From: Nocardioides deserti
Lineage (GTDB): Bacteria > Actinomycetota > Actinomycetes > Propionibacteriales > Nocardioidaceae
DNA length: 64,000 nt
NCBI RefSeq assembly: GCF_014266025.1
Contig: NZ_JACMYC010000007.1
Coordinates: 124,001-188,000 of the forward strand
Reading direction: 5' to 3'
Part shown: one piece after another, positions 33,576-43,592 of the stretch
Position numbering within the stretch: the stretch's first letter is position 1
Layout: each line of letters starts with the position of its first letter
Translations under genes and position numbers: made by a program
Notes under the pieces: model-generated
Told to the model about the DNA's origin: nothing
The model's database searches: none
The model's input: the letters and a program-made list of their open reading frames with translations, nothing else

Positions 33576-34253
33576 CTACGGCGCCAGCCGCTGCGTCGTC
33601 CACGCGTCACCCGACCGGGCGTAGACCAGCCGGTCGTGCATCCGCCCCGGGCGACCCTGCCAGAACTCCACGGCGTCGGGCCGCACGACGTACCCGCCCC
33701 ACTCCTCGGGCACCGGCAGCTCGCCGTCGGGCACGTCGGCGAAGCGCCGCTCGACCTCGTCGTACGCCACGGCGAGCTCGTCGCGGCCGGCGACCGGGCG
33801 GGACTGGTGCGACGCCCAGGCGCCCAGCTGCGAGCCGCGCGGCCGGACCGCGAAGTAGTCGGCGACGGCCTCGCGCGACAGCGGCTCGGCGACCCCGTCG
33901 ACGCGGACCTGCCGCTCCAGCGGGTGCCACGGGAAGAGCAGCGCGCAGTGCGGGTTGGCGGCGAGCTCGGTGCCCTTGCGCGAGCGGGTGTTGGTGAAGA
34001 ACACGAAGCCGCGCTCGTCGAGCCCCTTGAGCAGCACCATCCGCGAGGAGGGGCGGCCCTCGGCCGAGACGGTCGCGACGACCATCGCGTTCGGCTCGTG
34101 CACGACGTCCTCGACCTCGGCGAACCACCGACGGAACATCGTGATCGGGTCCGGCGCGAGGTCGCCCTCGGCGAGCCCGGCGGCGGCGTACTCGTGGCGG
34201 AGGCTGCGGAGGTCCAGCGCGTCGCGGGCTCCGTCCGGGGCGGGGTCGGCCAT
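33576..34253 (-). CDS. pdxH: Pyridoxamine 5'-phosphate oxidase PdxH
   Basis: The product has 225 residues. PdxH uses FMN to oxidise pyridoxine or pyridoxamine phosphate to pyridoxal phosphate. The FMN-binding segment SSRMVLLKGLDERGFVFFTN, then SRKGTELAANPHCALLFPWH, RQVRVDGVAEPLSREAVADYF and the C-terminal WQGRPGRMHDRLVY are all typical. It lies next to citrate synthase but is divergent from it. Confidence 0.96.
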   Translation of the reverse strand: MADPAPDGARDALDLRSLRHEYAAAGLAEGDLAPDPITMFRRWFAEVEDVVHEPNAMVVATVSAEGRPSSRMVLLKGLDERGFVFFTNTRSRKGTELAANPHCALLFPWHPLERQVRVDGVAEPLSREAVADYFAVRPRGSQLGAWASHQSRPVAGRDELAVAYDEVERRFADVPDGELPVPEEWGGYVVRPDAVEFWQGRPGRMHDRLVYARSGDAWTTQRLAP

Positions 34254-34332
34254 GCCGCCAGCCTAGGGATGGGTACAGAATGCGCGGGGCCGCCCGTCCG
34301 GGCGGGTGCCGTGAGACGAGGGAGTCAGGACG

Positions 34333-35436
34333 ATGGTGGACGTGCACCACGGGCTCGAGGGCGTCGTCGCCTTCGAGACGGAGATCGCGGAGCCCGACAA
34401 AGAGGGCTCGGCGCTGCGCTACCGCGGCGTCGACATCGAGGACATCGTCGGCCGCGTGCCGTTCGAGAACGTCTGGGGCCTGCTCATCGACGGCGCCTTC
34501 ACGCCCGGCCTGCCGCCGGCCGAGGCCTACAACATCCCCGTGCACACCGGCGACGTCCGCGTCGACGTCCAGGCCGCGATCGCGATGCTCGCGCCGGCCT
34601 TCGGCTTCCGCCAGACCTACGACATCAGCGACGAGCAGGCGCGTGCGGACCTCTCCCGCGTCGCCGTCATGGTGCTGTCGTACGCCGCGCAGTCCGCGCG
34701 TGGGCTGCACCAGCCGGTCGTCCCGCAGTCGGTGGTCGACGAGGGCGCGACGCTGGCGGAGAAGTTCCTCATCCGCTGGAAGGGCGAGGCCGACCCCAAG
34801 CACGTCAAGGCGATCGACGCCTACTGGTCCTCCGCGGCCGAGCACGGCATGAACGCCTCGACCTTCACCGCGCGCGTCATCACCTCCACCGGTGCCGACG
34901 TGGCGGCGGCGTTCTCCGGCGCGATCGGCGCGATGTCGGGCCCGCTGCACGGCGGCGCCCCCTCGCGCGTGCTCGGCATGATCAGCGACGTCGAGGAGTC
35001 CGGCGACGCAGAAGCGTACGTCAAGGGCCTGCTCGACAAGGGCGAGCGGCTCATGGGCTTCGGCCACCGCGTCTACCGGGCCGAGGACCCCCGCGCCCGC
35101 GTGCTGCGCCGCACCGCGCGCGAGCTCGACGCGCCGCGCTACGAGGTCGCCGAGGCGCTCGAGAAGGCCGCGCTGGCCGAGCTGCGCGAGCGCCGCCCGG
35201 ACCGCGTGCTGGAGACGAACGTCGAGTTCTGGGCCGCGATCGTCCTCGACTTCGCCGAGGTGCCGGCGAACATGTTCACCTCGATGTTCACCTGCGCTCG
35301 CACCGGCGGCTGGTCGGCGCACATCCTCGAGCAGAAGCGCACCGGCCGGCTGATCCGTCCCTCGGCCGTCTACACAGGCCCCGGCTCGCGTGGCCCCGAG
35401 GAGATCGAGGGCTGGAACGCCGACTGGGCGAAGTAG
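34333..35436 (+). CDS. Citrate synthase (short type II-like form, CitA)
   Basis: The product has 367 residues, the short form seen as a second citrate synthase in mycobacteria. It condenses acetyl-CoA with oxaloacetate. Conserved histidines lie in HGMNASTFTAR (His171), GPLHGGA (His206) and GFGHRVYR (His245). TACAGAAT near 34274 may hold the -10, and GAGGGAGTCAGG lies before the ATG. A GC-rich dyad (CCGCCCGTCCGGGCGGG) sits in the leader. Confidence 0.93.
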   Translation: MVDVHHGLEGVVAFETEIAEPDKEGSALRYRGVDIEDIVGRVPFENVWGLLIDGAFTPGLPPAEAYNIPVHTGDVRVDVQAAIAMLAPAFGFRQTYDISDEQARADLSRVAVMVLSYAAQSARGLHQPVVPQSVVDEGATLAEKFLIRWKGEADPKHVKAIDAYWSSAAEHGMNASTFTARVITSTGADVAAAFSGAIGAMSGPLHGGAPSRVLGMISDVEESGDAEAYVKGLLDKGERLMGFGHRVYRAEDPRARVLRRTARELDAPRYEVAEALEKAALAELRERRPDRVLETNVEFWAAIVLDFAEVPANMFTSMFTCARTGGWSAHILEQKRTGRLIRPSAVYTGPGSRGPEEIEGWNADWAK

Positions 35437-35451
35437 CCCGCTGCCGGTCCT

Positions 35452-36048
35452 TCAGCCGGCGAGGCGCCCCGCGTACCACGACGTCGCGCCGCGGCCACCC
35501 TTGCGCGTCAGCGAGACGTGCAGGTGGTCGCGGTGCCGCAGCGTGACCGAGCACTTCGCGCGCTTGCGGCACGAGGAGCTGAGGTAGGGCTCAGGCTCGA
35601 AGCCGTTCCACGCGGCGTACATCCGGTCGTCCCAGATGAGGTACATGATCCCCATCCGGCGGGCCTTCGCGTCCTCGCGGCCCTTGCCGTCGGTGGCCCG
35701 CACGTCGCGGAGGAACGCCCGGGCGGTGCGGCGGTCGGCCTTCCGGCGGGCGTCGAGGGTCCAGTCGAACGCCCGGCCCTCGGCGTGCTCCGACGTCCCG
35801 CTGCCGCAGCTGCGCGAGACGCCGCCGTAGGACCCGCCGTACTTCTTCACCAGCCAGCGACCGAGGGCGACGGTGCCCGGCTTCGCGGCCGGCGAGCACC
35901 GCGTCTGCGGCTGGTAGGACGCGTAGTCCTCGATCGCGGCCGACGCCGGTGACGTCGCCAGGGTGGTGAGCAGGGTGGTGAGCAGGGCGGTGAGGAGCAG
36001 GACGGTCGCGAGGAGCGGCAGGAGCAGGCGGCGGAGCAGGGAGAGCAC
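35452..36048 (-). CDS. Secreted ARB_07466-like / D-Ala-D-Ala peptidase-like protein
   Basis: The product has 198 residues with a Leu/Thr-rich signal peptide ending near ASA (about residue 37). The mature domain has SCGSGTSEHAEGRAFDW, which resembles the metal-binding HxxxxxxxD segment of M15-like or extensin-like domains, and a later HRDHLHVS that could provide the second His. It is probably exported and may act on the cell wall. GTG is the start. The stop lies 15 bases from the convergent citrate synthase stop. Confidence 0.8.
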   Translation of the reverse strand: MLSLLRRLLLPLLATVLLLTALLTTLLTTLATSPASAAIEDYASYQPQTRCSPAAKPGTVALGRWLVKKYGGSYGGVSRSCGSGTSEHAEGRAFDWTLDARRKADRRTARAFLRDVRATDGKGREDAKARRMGIMYLIWDDRMYAAWNGFEPEPYLSSSCRKRAKCSVTLRHRDHLHVSLTRKGGRGATSWYAGRLAG

Positions 36049-36160
36049 CGCACGAGGCTAGGTACGCCGCCGGGCCGGCCGGACCGGTTCGGCCGCACGC
36101 TGGCCGATCGTCCGGAGGGACCACCGGTCCGGGCCATGCGGTGCCGGACCGTTCGCGCGC

Positions 36161-36289
36161 CTAGCCGCCGACCAGCCGCAGCGGCGTCAGCACCGCGGCC
36201 TGGGGGCCGCTGAACAGCTCGAAGCGCCACCGCCCGCGGTCGGCCACCAGCACGCGCACCACGACCTGGTGGGGGTCGTCGAGCATCAC
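36161..36289 (-). CDS. Small unknown protein (about 42 residues)
   Basis: The ORF starts GTG-ATG (36289 or 36286) and gives a compact peptide with alternating hydrophobic residues (HQVVVRVLVADRGRWRFELF). It has real-gene composition and lies in an otherwise empty gap between two genes on the same strand. No clear ribosome site. Function unknown. Confidence 0.5.
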   Translation of the reverse strand: MMLDDPHQVVVRVLVADRGRWRFELFSGPQAAVLTPLRLVGG

Positions 36290-36352
36290 CGCTCGATGGT
36301 GCCTCCTCCGGGCCCGCGCCGCCCGCGGATCGGGGTGCGCGGTGGCAGTGGT

Positions 36353-36895
36353 CTATCCCGGCGGGGTCTGGCCCGCCGCGGGCACCAGCCGCTTGGCGAA
36401 GCAGCGCGAGAGCGGGGCGTCCTTGTAGTAGCCGAAGCCCGGGATGGGCTCGTAGCCGGCCGACGCGTAGAGCGTCATCGCCTCCGGCTGGCGCAGTCCG
36501 GTCTCGAGCACGAGCGCCTCGTAGCCGGCCGCGGCCGCGGTCGTCTCCAGGTGCGCCAGCATCCGGCGGGCGTGACCCCGGCGCTGCGCGGCGGGCACGA
36601 CGTACATCCGCTTGACCTCGGCCGTCACCGCGGTGCCGAGCGCCTCGACGTCGGAGCGGCGCCAGGCGCCGGTCGCGACGGCGGTGCCGCCGACGTACCC
36701 GACGAAGAAGCTGCCGTCCGGCGGCACGAACATCGCCGGGTCGACCGGCGACTCGTCGCGGCCGCCGTAGCGGGCGACGTACTCCTCCTGGACCTGCTCG
36801 ATCAGCGCGACGGCGTCCGGGTGGCCGTAGTCGACGCGCACGACCTGCAGGCCGCCGCCACCCGCCTCAGGCGAGCGAACCTCCACAGTTGTCAC
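36353..36895 (-). CDS. GNAT N-acetyltransferase
   Basis: The product has 180 residues. The acetyl-CoA loop is VPAAQRRGHARRML preceded by the VKRMYV strand. The substrate is unknown. GTG at 36895 follows GCGAGGTTCT, a usable ribosome site, and the gene overlaps the 3' end of the zinc-ribbon membrane gene by 29 bases. Confidence 0.87.
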   Translation of the reverse strand: MTTVEVRSPEAGGGGLQVVRVDYGHPDAVALIEQVQEEYVARYGGRDESPVDPAMFVPPDGSFFVGYVGGTAVATGAWRRSDVEALGTAVTAEVKRMYVVPAAQRRGHARRMLAHLETTAAAAGYEALVLETGLRQPEAMTLYASAGYEPIPGFGYYKDAPLSRCFAKRLVPAAGQTPPG

Positions 36896-37319
36896 AGAAC
36901 CTCGCCTCCGCGTCGTTGCGCACGCCGCAGGAGCGGCAGTACGGGCCGGCCGCCGTGGCCTCGCGGGCGTGCGAGCCGTCGTCGACGGTGCGGCCGGCAC
37001 CCATGATCCCGCGCCCGTCGGACAGGTACGACGCCGAGTCCTTCGCGACCGGCATCGTCTCGCCCGCGCCGTAGCGCGCGGCCACCCCGGCGAAGCCCAG
37101 GTTGAGGAACATGCCGCCGATCGCGAAGACCAGGAAGCCGCCCAGGAACAGGCCCATCTGACCGAGCGGGTCGCCGTCGCCGTCGTAGCGGACGAACGAG
37201 ACGAAGCCGTAGAGGCAGGTGGCGATGCCGACCGGCGCGAGGACCGCCCCGGCGACCCGGAAGAACGTGCGGGCGCCCGCCTGGTTGCGCAGGCCGGGCT
37301 GGGGCGTGGGTCCGCTCAT
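36867..37319 (-). CDS. Membrane protein with C-terminal zinc ribbon
   Basis: The product has 150 residues with two membrane helices (about 22-45 and 55-80) and a C-terminal zinc ribbon (YCRSCGVRNDAEARFCDNCG). Such small proteins are common in actinobacteria without an assigned role. It is divergent from serC. Confidence 0.83.
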   Translation of the reverse strand: MSGPTPQPGLRNQAGARTFFRVAGAVLAPVGIATCLYGFVSFVRYDGDGDPLGQMGLFLGGFLVFAIGGMFLNLGFAGVAARYGAGETMPVAKDSASYLSDGRGIMGAGRTVDDGSHAREATAAGPYCRSCGVRNDAEARFCDNCGGSLA

Positions 37320-37365
37320 GGAGTCCTCCGATTCCGTGTTGCCGAGACGCTGCTGCCAGACTTGA

Positions 37366-38675
<1,310 letters not shown>

Positions 38676-38707
38676 GACCGATCAACAACGCCGCGATCAA
38701 ACCTGTT

Positions 38708-38732
38708 ACTCGAACACACATTCGAGTAGAAT
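38708..38732 (+). promoter_or_regulatory. SOS box (LexA site) and -10 of the HNH gene
   Basis: TCGAACACACATTCGA (38710-38725) matches the actinobacterial LexA consensus TCGAAC-N4-GTTCGA at 11 of 12 fixed positions. It is inside a larger palindrome (ACTCGAA/TTCGAGT). TAGAAT at 38727-38732 is a good -10 seven bases before the ATG at 38739, so the mRNA may be leaderless. LexA would block this promoter. Confidence 0.7.
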
Positions 38733-38738
38733 GAGACC

Positions 38739-40025
38739 ATGACGCTGGCCCACCTCGCGACACCCGAGACCCCGCTGGACGACCCAGCACTGGTCCTCGC
38801 GGCCGCGCGGGCCAGCCAGCGCGAGGCCGACGCCGCCGAGGTCCGCGTCCTGCAGGCGGCGGTCGAGTGGTGCGCGCTGCACCCCGCCGAGTCCCTGGCG
38901 GAGTCGGCGTCGTGGGCGACGATGCAGGGCTTCGGCGACCAGCCCGTCGGCCTCGCCGGCGACGGCGCGCCCCTGGTGACGGAGTTCGCGGTCGTCGAGC
39001 TCGCCGCGGCACTCGGGAAGTCCCTCGACGCCGGCCGCGCCTACCTGTCCGAGGCGCTCGAGCTGCGCTACCGGCTCCCGAAGGTCTGGGCGAAGGTCAC
39101 CGGCGGCGACCTCCCCGCCTGGAAGGCCCGGACGATCGCCCGCAAGACCCTCCCGCTGCCGAAGGCGGGCGCACGGTTCGTCGACACCCACGTCGCCCAG
39201 TTCGTCGCGTCGATCAGCCCCGCCGCGCTCGGCCGCCTCGTCGATGAGGCGCTGGTGCGGTTCGACCCCGACGAGGCTGAGCGGATCCGGTTCGAACGCA
39301 CCGAAGCCCGCCACGTCACCGTGCAGACCCGGCAGGTGTCCTTCGACGGCCACGTCGACGTCTGGGCCACCCTCGACCTGGCCGATGCCCTCGACCTCGA
39401 GGACGCCCTCGCGAAGGGTGCCGACCGCCTCGCCGCGCTCGGCTCGAAAGAGGTCGAAGGGTCGCGACGGGCCACCGCGCTCGGTGACATGGCCCGCCGC
39501 CAGCTTGTCCTGGAGTTCGACACCGACCCCAAACCGATGGTCGTCCACGTCCACCAGCACCCCGACGGGTCGCTGGACCAGGTCGTCCGGGTCGAGAACG
39601 TCCGCGGGTTCGTCCTCACCGGCCAGCTCGCCGAGTGGTGCACCCGCGCCGCCAAGATGACGATCAAGCCGGTCATCGACCTGGCCGAACGCATCCACGT
39701 CGAGGCCTACGAGGTCCCCGACCGCCTCTCCGAGCAGACCCGGCTCCGCGACCACCACTGCGTCTTCCCCTGGTGCACCCGCCCCGCCTTCCAACACTCC
39801 AAGGTCGACGACGACCACGCCACGCCCTATCGCAACGGCGGACCAACAGCCACCGAGAACATCGGCCCCCTCTGCAGACGCCACCACCGAGCCAAGACCC
39901 ACGGCGGCTGGCGACACTCCTCACCCAGCCCCGGCAGCTACCACTGGACCAGCCCCTCCGGCGTCACCTACACCGTCGACCACCACGGCACCGTCGACCA
40001 CGACACCGACCCATCCGAGCACTAG
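38739..40025 (+). CDS. 13E12-type DUF222 / HNH endonuclease
   Basis: The product has 428 residues. DUF222 fills most of the protein, and the HNH nuclease domain is near the C-terminus (HHCVFPWCTRPAFQHSKVDDDH and NIGPLCRRHHRAKTHGGW). The family is found in many copies in actinobacteria and in the 13E12 repeats of mycobacteria, some of which are DNA-damage induced. The upstream SOS box fits that. The N-terminal region AAARASQREADAAEVRVLQA is typical. Confidence 0.9.
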   Translation: MTLAHLATPETPLDDPALVLAAARASQREADAAEVRVLQAAVEWCALHPAESLAESASWATMQGFGDQPVGLAGDGAPLVTEFAVVELAAALGKSLDAGRAYLSEALELRYRLPKVWAKVTGGDLPAWKARTIARKTLPLPKAGARFVDTHVAQFVASISPAALGRLVDEALVRFDPDEAERIRFERTEARHVTVQTRQVSFDGHVDVWATLDLADALDLEDALAKGADRLAALGSKEVEGSRRATALGDMARRQLVLEFDTDPKPMVVHVHQHPDGSLDQVVRVENVRGFVLTGQLAEWCTRAAKMTIKPVIDLAERIHVEAYEVPDRLSEQTRLRDHHCVFPWCTRPAFQHSKVDDDHATPYRNGGPTATENIGPLCRRHHRAKTHGGWRHSSPSPGSYHWTSPSGVTYTVDHHGTVDHDTDPSEH

Positions 40026-40245
40026 CCACCCCGCCCCACACCCCGCCGAAGCACCCAGCCGGCGGGCCACCGGCACGCCTCGACGAGACCGTGCTTCCGT
40101 TCCCGTCGCGCTGCGCCCCGCACGGCGGTCTGCCACGCTCAGGCCGCCGGACCGCCTCGTACTGTTCCGGTGGATCGCTGGGTCACGGCGCTGCGGCCTG
40201 CGCCCTCGGCCACGACCCCGAGCTCTTCGACGGGATCGTGCGTGA

Positions 40246-40833
40246 TCACGTGTAGTCCGGCTGTCGCTCGGTGGGGTCAGCGGGAACGACATCGAGGGCC
40301 GGATGCGCTACCAGCTGGGCGACGGCCTCGGGAGCGGCGCCGACCCCTGCGTAGTGCGGATCGACATCGAGTGCGATGCACCAAGCGTGATCCGCCGGCC
40401 AGATGAACGCTGGTGGCGGCACCCTGCCCGGAGTGATGCCCGCCATGCGTGGCGAGTCCCAGTCGGCGAAGTCCGCCAGCGCGCCGCTGTACAAGAAGTA
40501 GGAGCGGTGCGGCACCGTCACCATCGGCATGCCGCGTAGTGCGGGAGGAGTGCCCCAGCCGTCCCACATGCAGAAGTACAGGTCGCCGGCGGCGTGAGTG
40601 TGCTCGCCGAGGGCTGCCAGCGCAAGGGCCAGCACATCGTTCTCGCTGGGGGCATTGGGACCAAGTACGCCGCCGGGCTCCTTCTGCCCCGGCGCAGTCG
40701 GGTCGGGCAGAAACCGCAGCCGCGCGTAGGCCCGGAACGCCTGCGGCCCGAGGGTCACGAGCTGGTACCACGGCACGTCACTGCCCGTGATCCAAGCGGC
40801 GGGAGACACGTCGCTGCACGGGACAAGGGCCAC
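40246..40833 (-). CDS. Unknown protein
   Basis: The product has 195 residues. It is rich in Trp, Pro and Asp, with SYFLYSGALADFADW, FIWPADHAWCIALDVDPHYAG and a helical end. It reads like a small intracellular protein of the type that replies to stress or forms toxin-immunity pairs, but no motif confirms this. GTG at 40833 is the best start; there is no strong ribosome site. The 220 bases before it on the plus side (40026-40245) hold no supported gene. Confidence 0.7.
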   Translation of the reverse strand: MALVPCSDVSPAAWITGSDVPWYQLVTLGPQAFRAYARLRFLPDPTAPGQKEPGGVLGPNAPSENDVLALALAALGEHTHAAGDLYFCMWDGWGTPPALRGMPMVTVPHRSYFLYSGALADFADWDSPRMAGITPGRVPPPAFIWPADHAWCIALDVDPHYAGVGAAPEAVAQLVAHPALDVVPADPTERQPDYT

Positions 40834-40987
40834 GAGCCATGGTCTAGCACCATGCCCGCGGCGCGCGAGAGGAAGGACGGCCCGTGTCGTGCCGGGACCA
40901 CCAGTTCTTCTGCTGCCCGGCACCGGAACGCCGGAGCAGCCCCGGCGGCCAAGAGGCGACAAGCGGACGGACGCGCCGAGGTGCACC

Positions 40988-41509
40988 TCAGCCAGGGCCG
41001 CCCGGGGACTCCACCCTCGACCGGACCAGCTCGTGGGCCGAGCGGCCGAAGGCGACGAAGCGGGCCTCGTCGACCCCGGTGTCGGCGGTGTCGGCGGAGC
41101 GGAAGACCTCGAGAGCGGCGTCGACGGACTCCTCGCGCGACCAGCCGTAGACGCCGGCGGAGACGAGGGGGAAGGCGACCGAGCGGGCGCCGAGCTCGTC
41201 GGCGACCTCCAGGGCCCGGCGGTAGCAGGAGGTGAGCAGCGAGCGGTCGGTCTCACCGGCGTGGCGGTTCGGGCCGACGACGTGGATGACCCAGCGGGCG
41301 GCCATCCGGCCGGCGGTGGTCCACCCGGCATCCCCGGTGGCGAGCCCGTGCGGGAAGCGCCGGCGGCAGTCCTCGAGGACTTCCGGCGCGCCGGCTGCGT
41401 GGATGGCGCCGTCGACACCGCTGCCGCCGCGCATCCCCCGGTTGGCGGCGTTGACGACCGCGTCGACGTCCTGGCTGGTGATGTCGCCCTCGACGACGGT
41501 GATCCGCAT
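40988..41509 (-). CDS. Macrodomain protein (O-acetyl-ADP-ribose deacetylase type)
   Basis: The product has 173 residues. Macrodomains bind and remove ADP-ribose derivatives. Conserved segments are DAVVNAANRGMRGGSGVDGAIH and the VSAGVYGWSREESVDAAL helix. The ATG at 41509 begins the first beta strand; GTG at 41515 is an alternative. A sirtuin, which makes O-acetyl-ADP-ribose, is encoded about 15 kb away in this window. Confidence 0.92.
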   Translation of the reverse strand: MRITVVEGDITSQDVDAVVNAANRGMRGGSGVDGAIHAAGAPEVLEDCRRRFPHGLATGDAGWTTAGRMAARWVIHVVGPNRHAGETDRSLLTSCYRRALEVADELGARSVAFPLVSAGVYGWSREESVDAALEVFRSADTADTGVDEARFVAFGRSAHELVRSRVESPGGPG

Positions 41510-41525
41510 GCGCACGACTCTGCCG

Positions 41526-42530
41526 TCAGTCTCCCCGGATCAGGTCCAGGGTGGCGCGCTCGAGCGCGGCCTGCCGCTCGTCGGGGCTGTCGTACTCCCG
41601 CGAGGTGGTCTCCCGGATGGTCCGACCTCCCTCGTAGGCCTCGACGACCCGCGGGTCGACGTACGACGACCGCGCCAGCGTGGGGGTGTTGCCGAGGAAC
41701 GACGACACCTCCTTCATCGCGCCCGAGACCGCCCGCTTCCGCGACGCCTTGCTCTCCCCGTGCTCGGCGGTCTTCGCGAGCGCGGCGGCGGCCAGCACGG
41801 TGGCGTGCCAGGTGCGGAAGTCCTTCGCGGTCGCCTCGAGGCCGGTCGAGGACCGGACGTACTCGTTGACCAGCGCGGGCAGCACGTCGCGCCAGGACCG
41901 CCCCTCCTTGTACGACAGCAGCCGGCCCGGCCCGCCACGACGGCGCCGCATCGCCTCGATCGTCTCGATGACGATCGCGTCGTCGATCTCGATGCGGTGC
42001 TGCACGCCGGACTTGCCGACGAACGCGAACACCAGCCGGTCCTGCTGGCGCCGCACGTGCCGCCGCTCCAGGGTGGTGAGCCCGAAGCTGCCGTTGGTGT
42101 CGGCGTACACGTCGTTGCCGATCCGGAAGTAGCCCAGGTCCAGCAGCCGCACGGCCGCCGCGCACGCCCGCTCCAGCGGCATCCCCTCCCGGCCGAGGTC
42201 GGCGACCACGAGCTCGCGGGCGCGGGTCAGCGCAGCGCCGAACTCCTCCATCCGTGCGAACTTCTCCGCGTCCCGCCGCTCGCGCCAGGCCTGGTGGTAG
42301 AGGTACTGCCGCCGCCCGGCGTCGTCGGTGCCGACGGCCTGCAGGTGGCCGTTGTCGTACGGCGTGATCCAGACGTCCTTCCACGCCGGCGGGATCACCA
42401 GGTCGCGGATCCGCTCGACCGCCTCGTCGGGCAGCCGCTGGCCGTGCTGGTCGAGGTAGACCCAGCCCTTGCCCGCTCGGCGGCGCGTCCAGCCGGGCTG
42501 ATCCGGCGAGGTACGACGCAGGCGGGGCAT
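41526..42530 (-). CDS. DNA topoisomerase IB
   Basis: The product has 334 residues. It is the short poxvirus-like bacterial topoisomerase IB, which relaxes supercoils by nicking one strand. The core includes RIRDLVIPPAWKDVWITPYDNGHLQA at the N-terminus (printed here as its recognisable start), RIGNDVYADTNGSFGLTTLE, FRTWHATVLAA and the active-site Tyr in SSYVDPRVVEAY. ATG at 42530 is the natural start. It is the next gene upstream of the macrodomain gene. Confidence 0.93.
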   Translation of the reverse strand: MPRLRRTSPDQPGWTRRRAGKGWVYLDQHGQRLPDEAVERIRDLVIPPAWKDVWITPYDNGHLQAVGTDDAGRRQYLYHQAWRERRDAEKFARMEEFGAALTRARELVVADLGREGMPLERACAAAVRLLDLGYFRIGNDVYADTNGSFGLTTLERRHVRRQQDRLVFAFVGKSGVQHRIEIDDAIVIETIEAMRRRRGGPGRLLSYKEGRSWRDVLPALVNEYVRSSTGLEATAKDFRTWHATVLAAAALAKTAEHGESKASRKRAVSGAMKEVSSFLGNTPTLARSSYVDPRVVEAYEGGRTIRETTSREYDSPDERQAALERATLDLIRGD

Positions 42531-42571
42531 GCCGCAGCGGTGTCCCCGGCGAACCCCCGGCAAACGCGGGT

Positions 42572-43579
42572 CTAGCGCGGCCGCAGCGACCGCAGCAGCG
42601 CGAGCAGCACGCCGAGCGCGAGGAACCCGCCGAGGAACCACGGCCACTCCGGCCGCTCCGCCTCGTCGACGGCGGTCAGGTCGACGCCGAGACCGTCGCC
42701 GGCGTCGGGGTTGGTGGACGGGTCGGGCGTGGGCGCGTCCGGGGCCATCGCGGCGCGCAGGTCGGCCGGCAGGTCGATCCGCAGCACCGGCGCCTCGACG
42801 CCCTCGCTGCTGACGAACACCCGGCCGCGGCGGTCGACCGCGATCCCCTCCCCCTGCTGCTGCTCGGGCAGGCGCACCTCGCCGACGACGGCCAGGTCCG
42901 GCCAGGTGTAGACGACCGCCCGCGAGTAGTCGCGCAGCACGAGGTGCCGCCCGTCGGGGAAGAACGCCCCGTCGGTCGCGACCGGCAGCGCCGCGCCCAC
43001 CGGCTCGAGCTCGTTCGGCGCGTCGGGGTCCAGCCGCTCGGGGGCCACCAGCACCTCGGCGCCGAAGATCGTCTTGCTCACCACGACCAGCCGCCCCGTC
43101 CCCGGCTCGACCAGGAGCGACTCGGCGTCCTGCGGGCCGTCCGGATGCACCAACGCGTACGCCGCCACGTCGGCGTCGCCGGTGACGTCCCGGTCCTCAC
43201 GCCCCACCGGCACGCGGGCGACCGCGACCGAGTCCCGGGCGCGGGGGTTGTCGCCGATGTCGCCGACCCACACCGAGCCGTCGCCGGCCGGCGCCACCGC
43301 CTCGACGTCGACCGGTTCCTCGGCCCACGTGGTGACGCCCACGGTGTCCCCGGTGGCGGGGTCCACCGTGAACACGCGGCCGGTGTCCCCCGAGTCGTTG
43401 ACGGTCACGAAGAGCCCGTCGACGACGGCCAGCCCGCTGGACTCGACGATCTCGCGGTCGGTGAACCGGAAGACCACCTGCCCGTCGGCGCCGGCCGGGG
43501 CGGCCGCGGCGGCGAGGAGGAACGGCACGGCGGTCGCCGCGAGCAGCGCCCGCTCGAGCAGCGGGCCCCGCTCCGGCAT
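42572..43579 (-). CDS. Secreted beta-propeller-like protein with C-terminal anchor
   Basis: The product has 335 residues. A signal peptide ends near AGADG (about residue 32), and several WD/NHL-like blades follow, such as IVESSGLAVVDGLFVTVNDS and GEGIAVDRRGRVFVSSEG. A Pro/Asp linker and a C-terminal membrane helix ending in RSLRPR suggest an anchored protein. The function is unknown. It lies in the same direction as and 14 bases after the methyltransferase stop. Confidence 0.8.
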   Translation of the reverse strand: MPERGPLLERALLAATAVPFLLAAAAAPAGADGQVVFRFTDREIVESSGLAVVDGLFVTVNDSGDTGRVFTVDPATGDTVGVTTWAEEPVDVEAVAPAGDGSVWVGDIGDNPRARDSVAVARVPVGREDRDVTGDADVAAYALVHPDGPQDAESLLVEPGTGRLVVVSKTIFGAEVLVAPERLDPDAPNELEPVGAALPVATDGAFFPDGRHLVLRDYSRAVVYTWPDLAVVGEVRLPEQQQGEGIAVDRRGRVFVSSEGVEAPVLRIDLPADLRAAMAPDAPTPDPSTNPDAGDGLGVDLTAVDEAERPEWPWFLGGFLALGVLLALLRSLRPR

Positions 43580-43592
43580 CAGGCCGGACCCA

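Noticed and set aside
40171..40255. Plus-strand frame ending GHGAAACALGHDPELFDGIVRDHV
   Set aside because: It might be a decayed C-terminus, but no start, ribosome site or recognisable family supports it.
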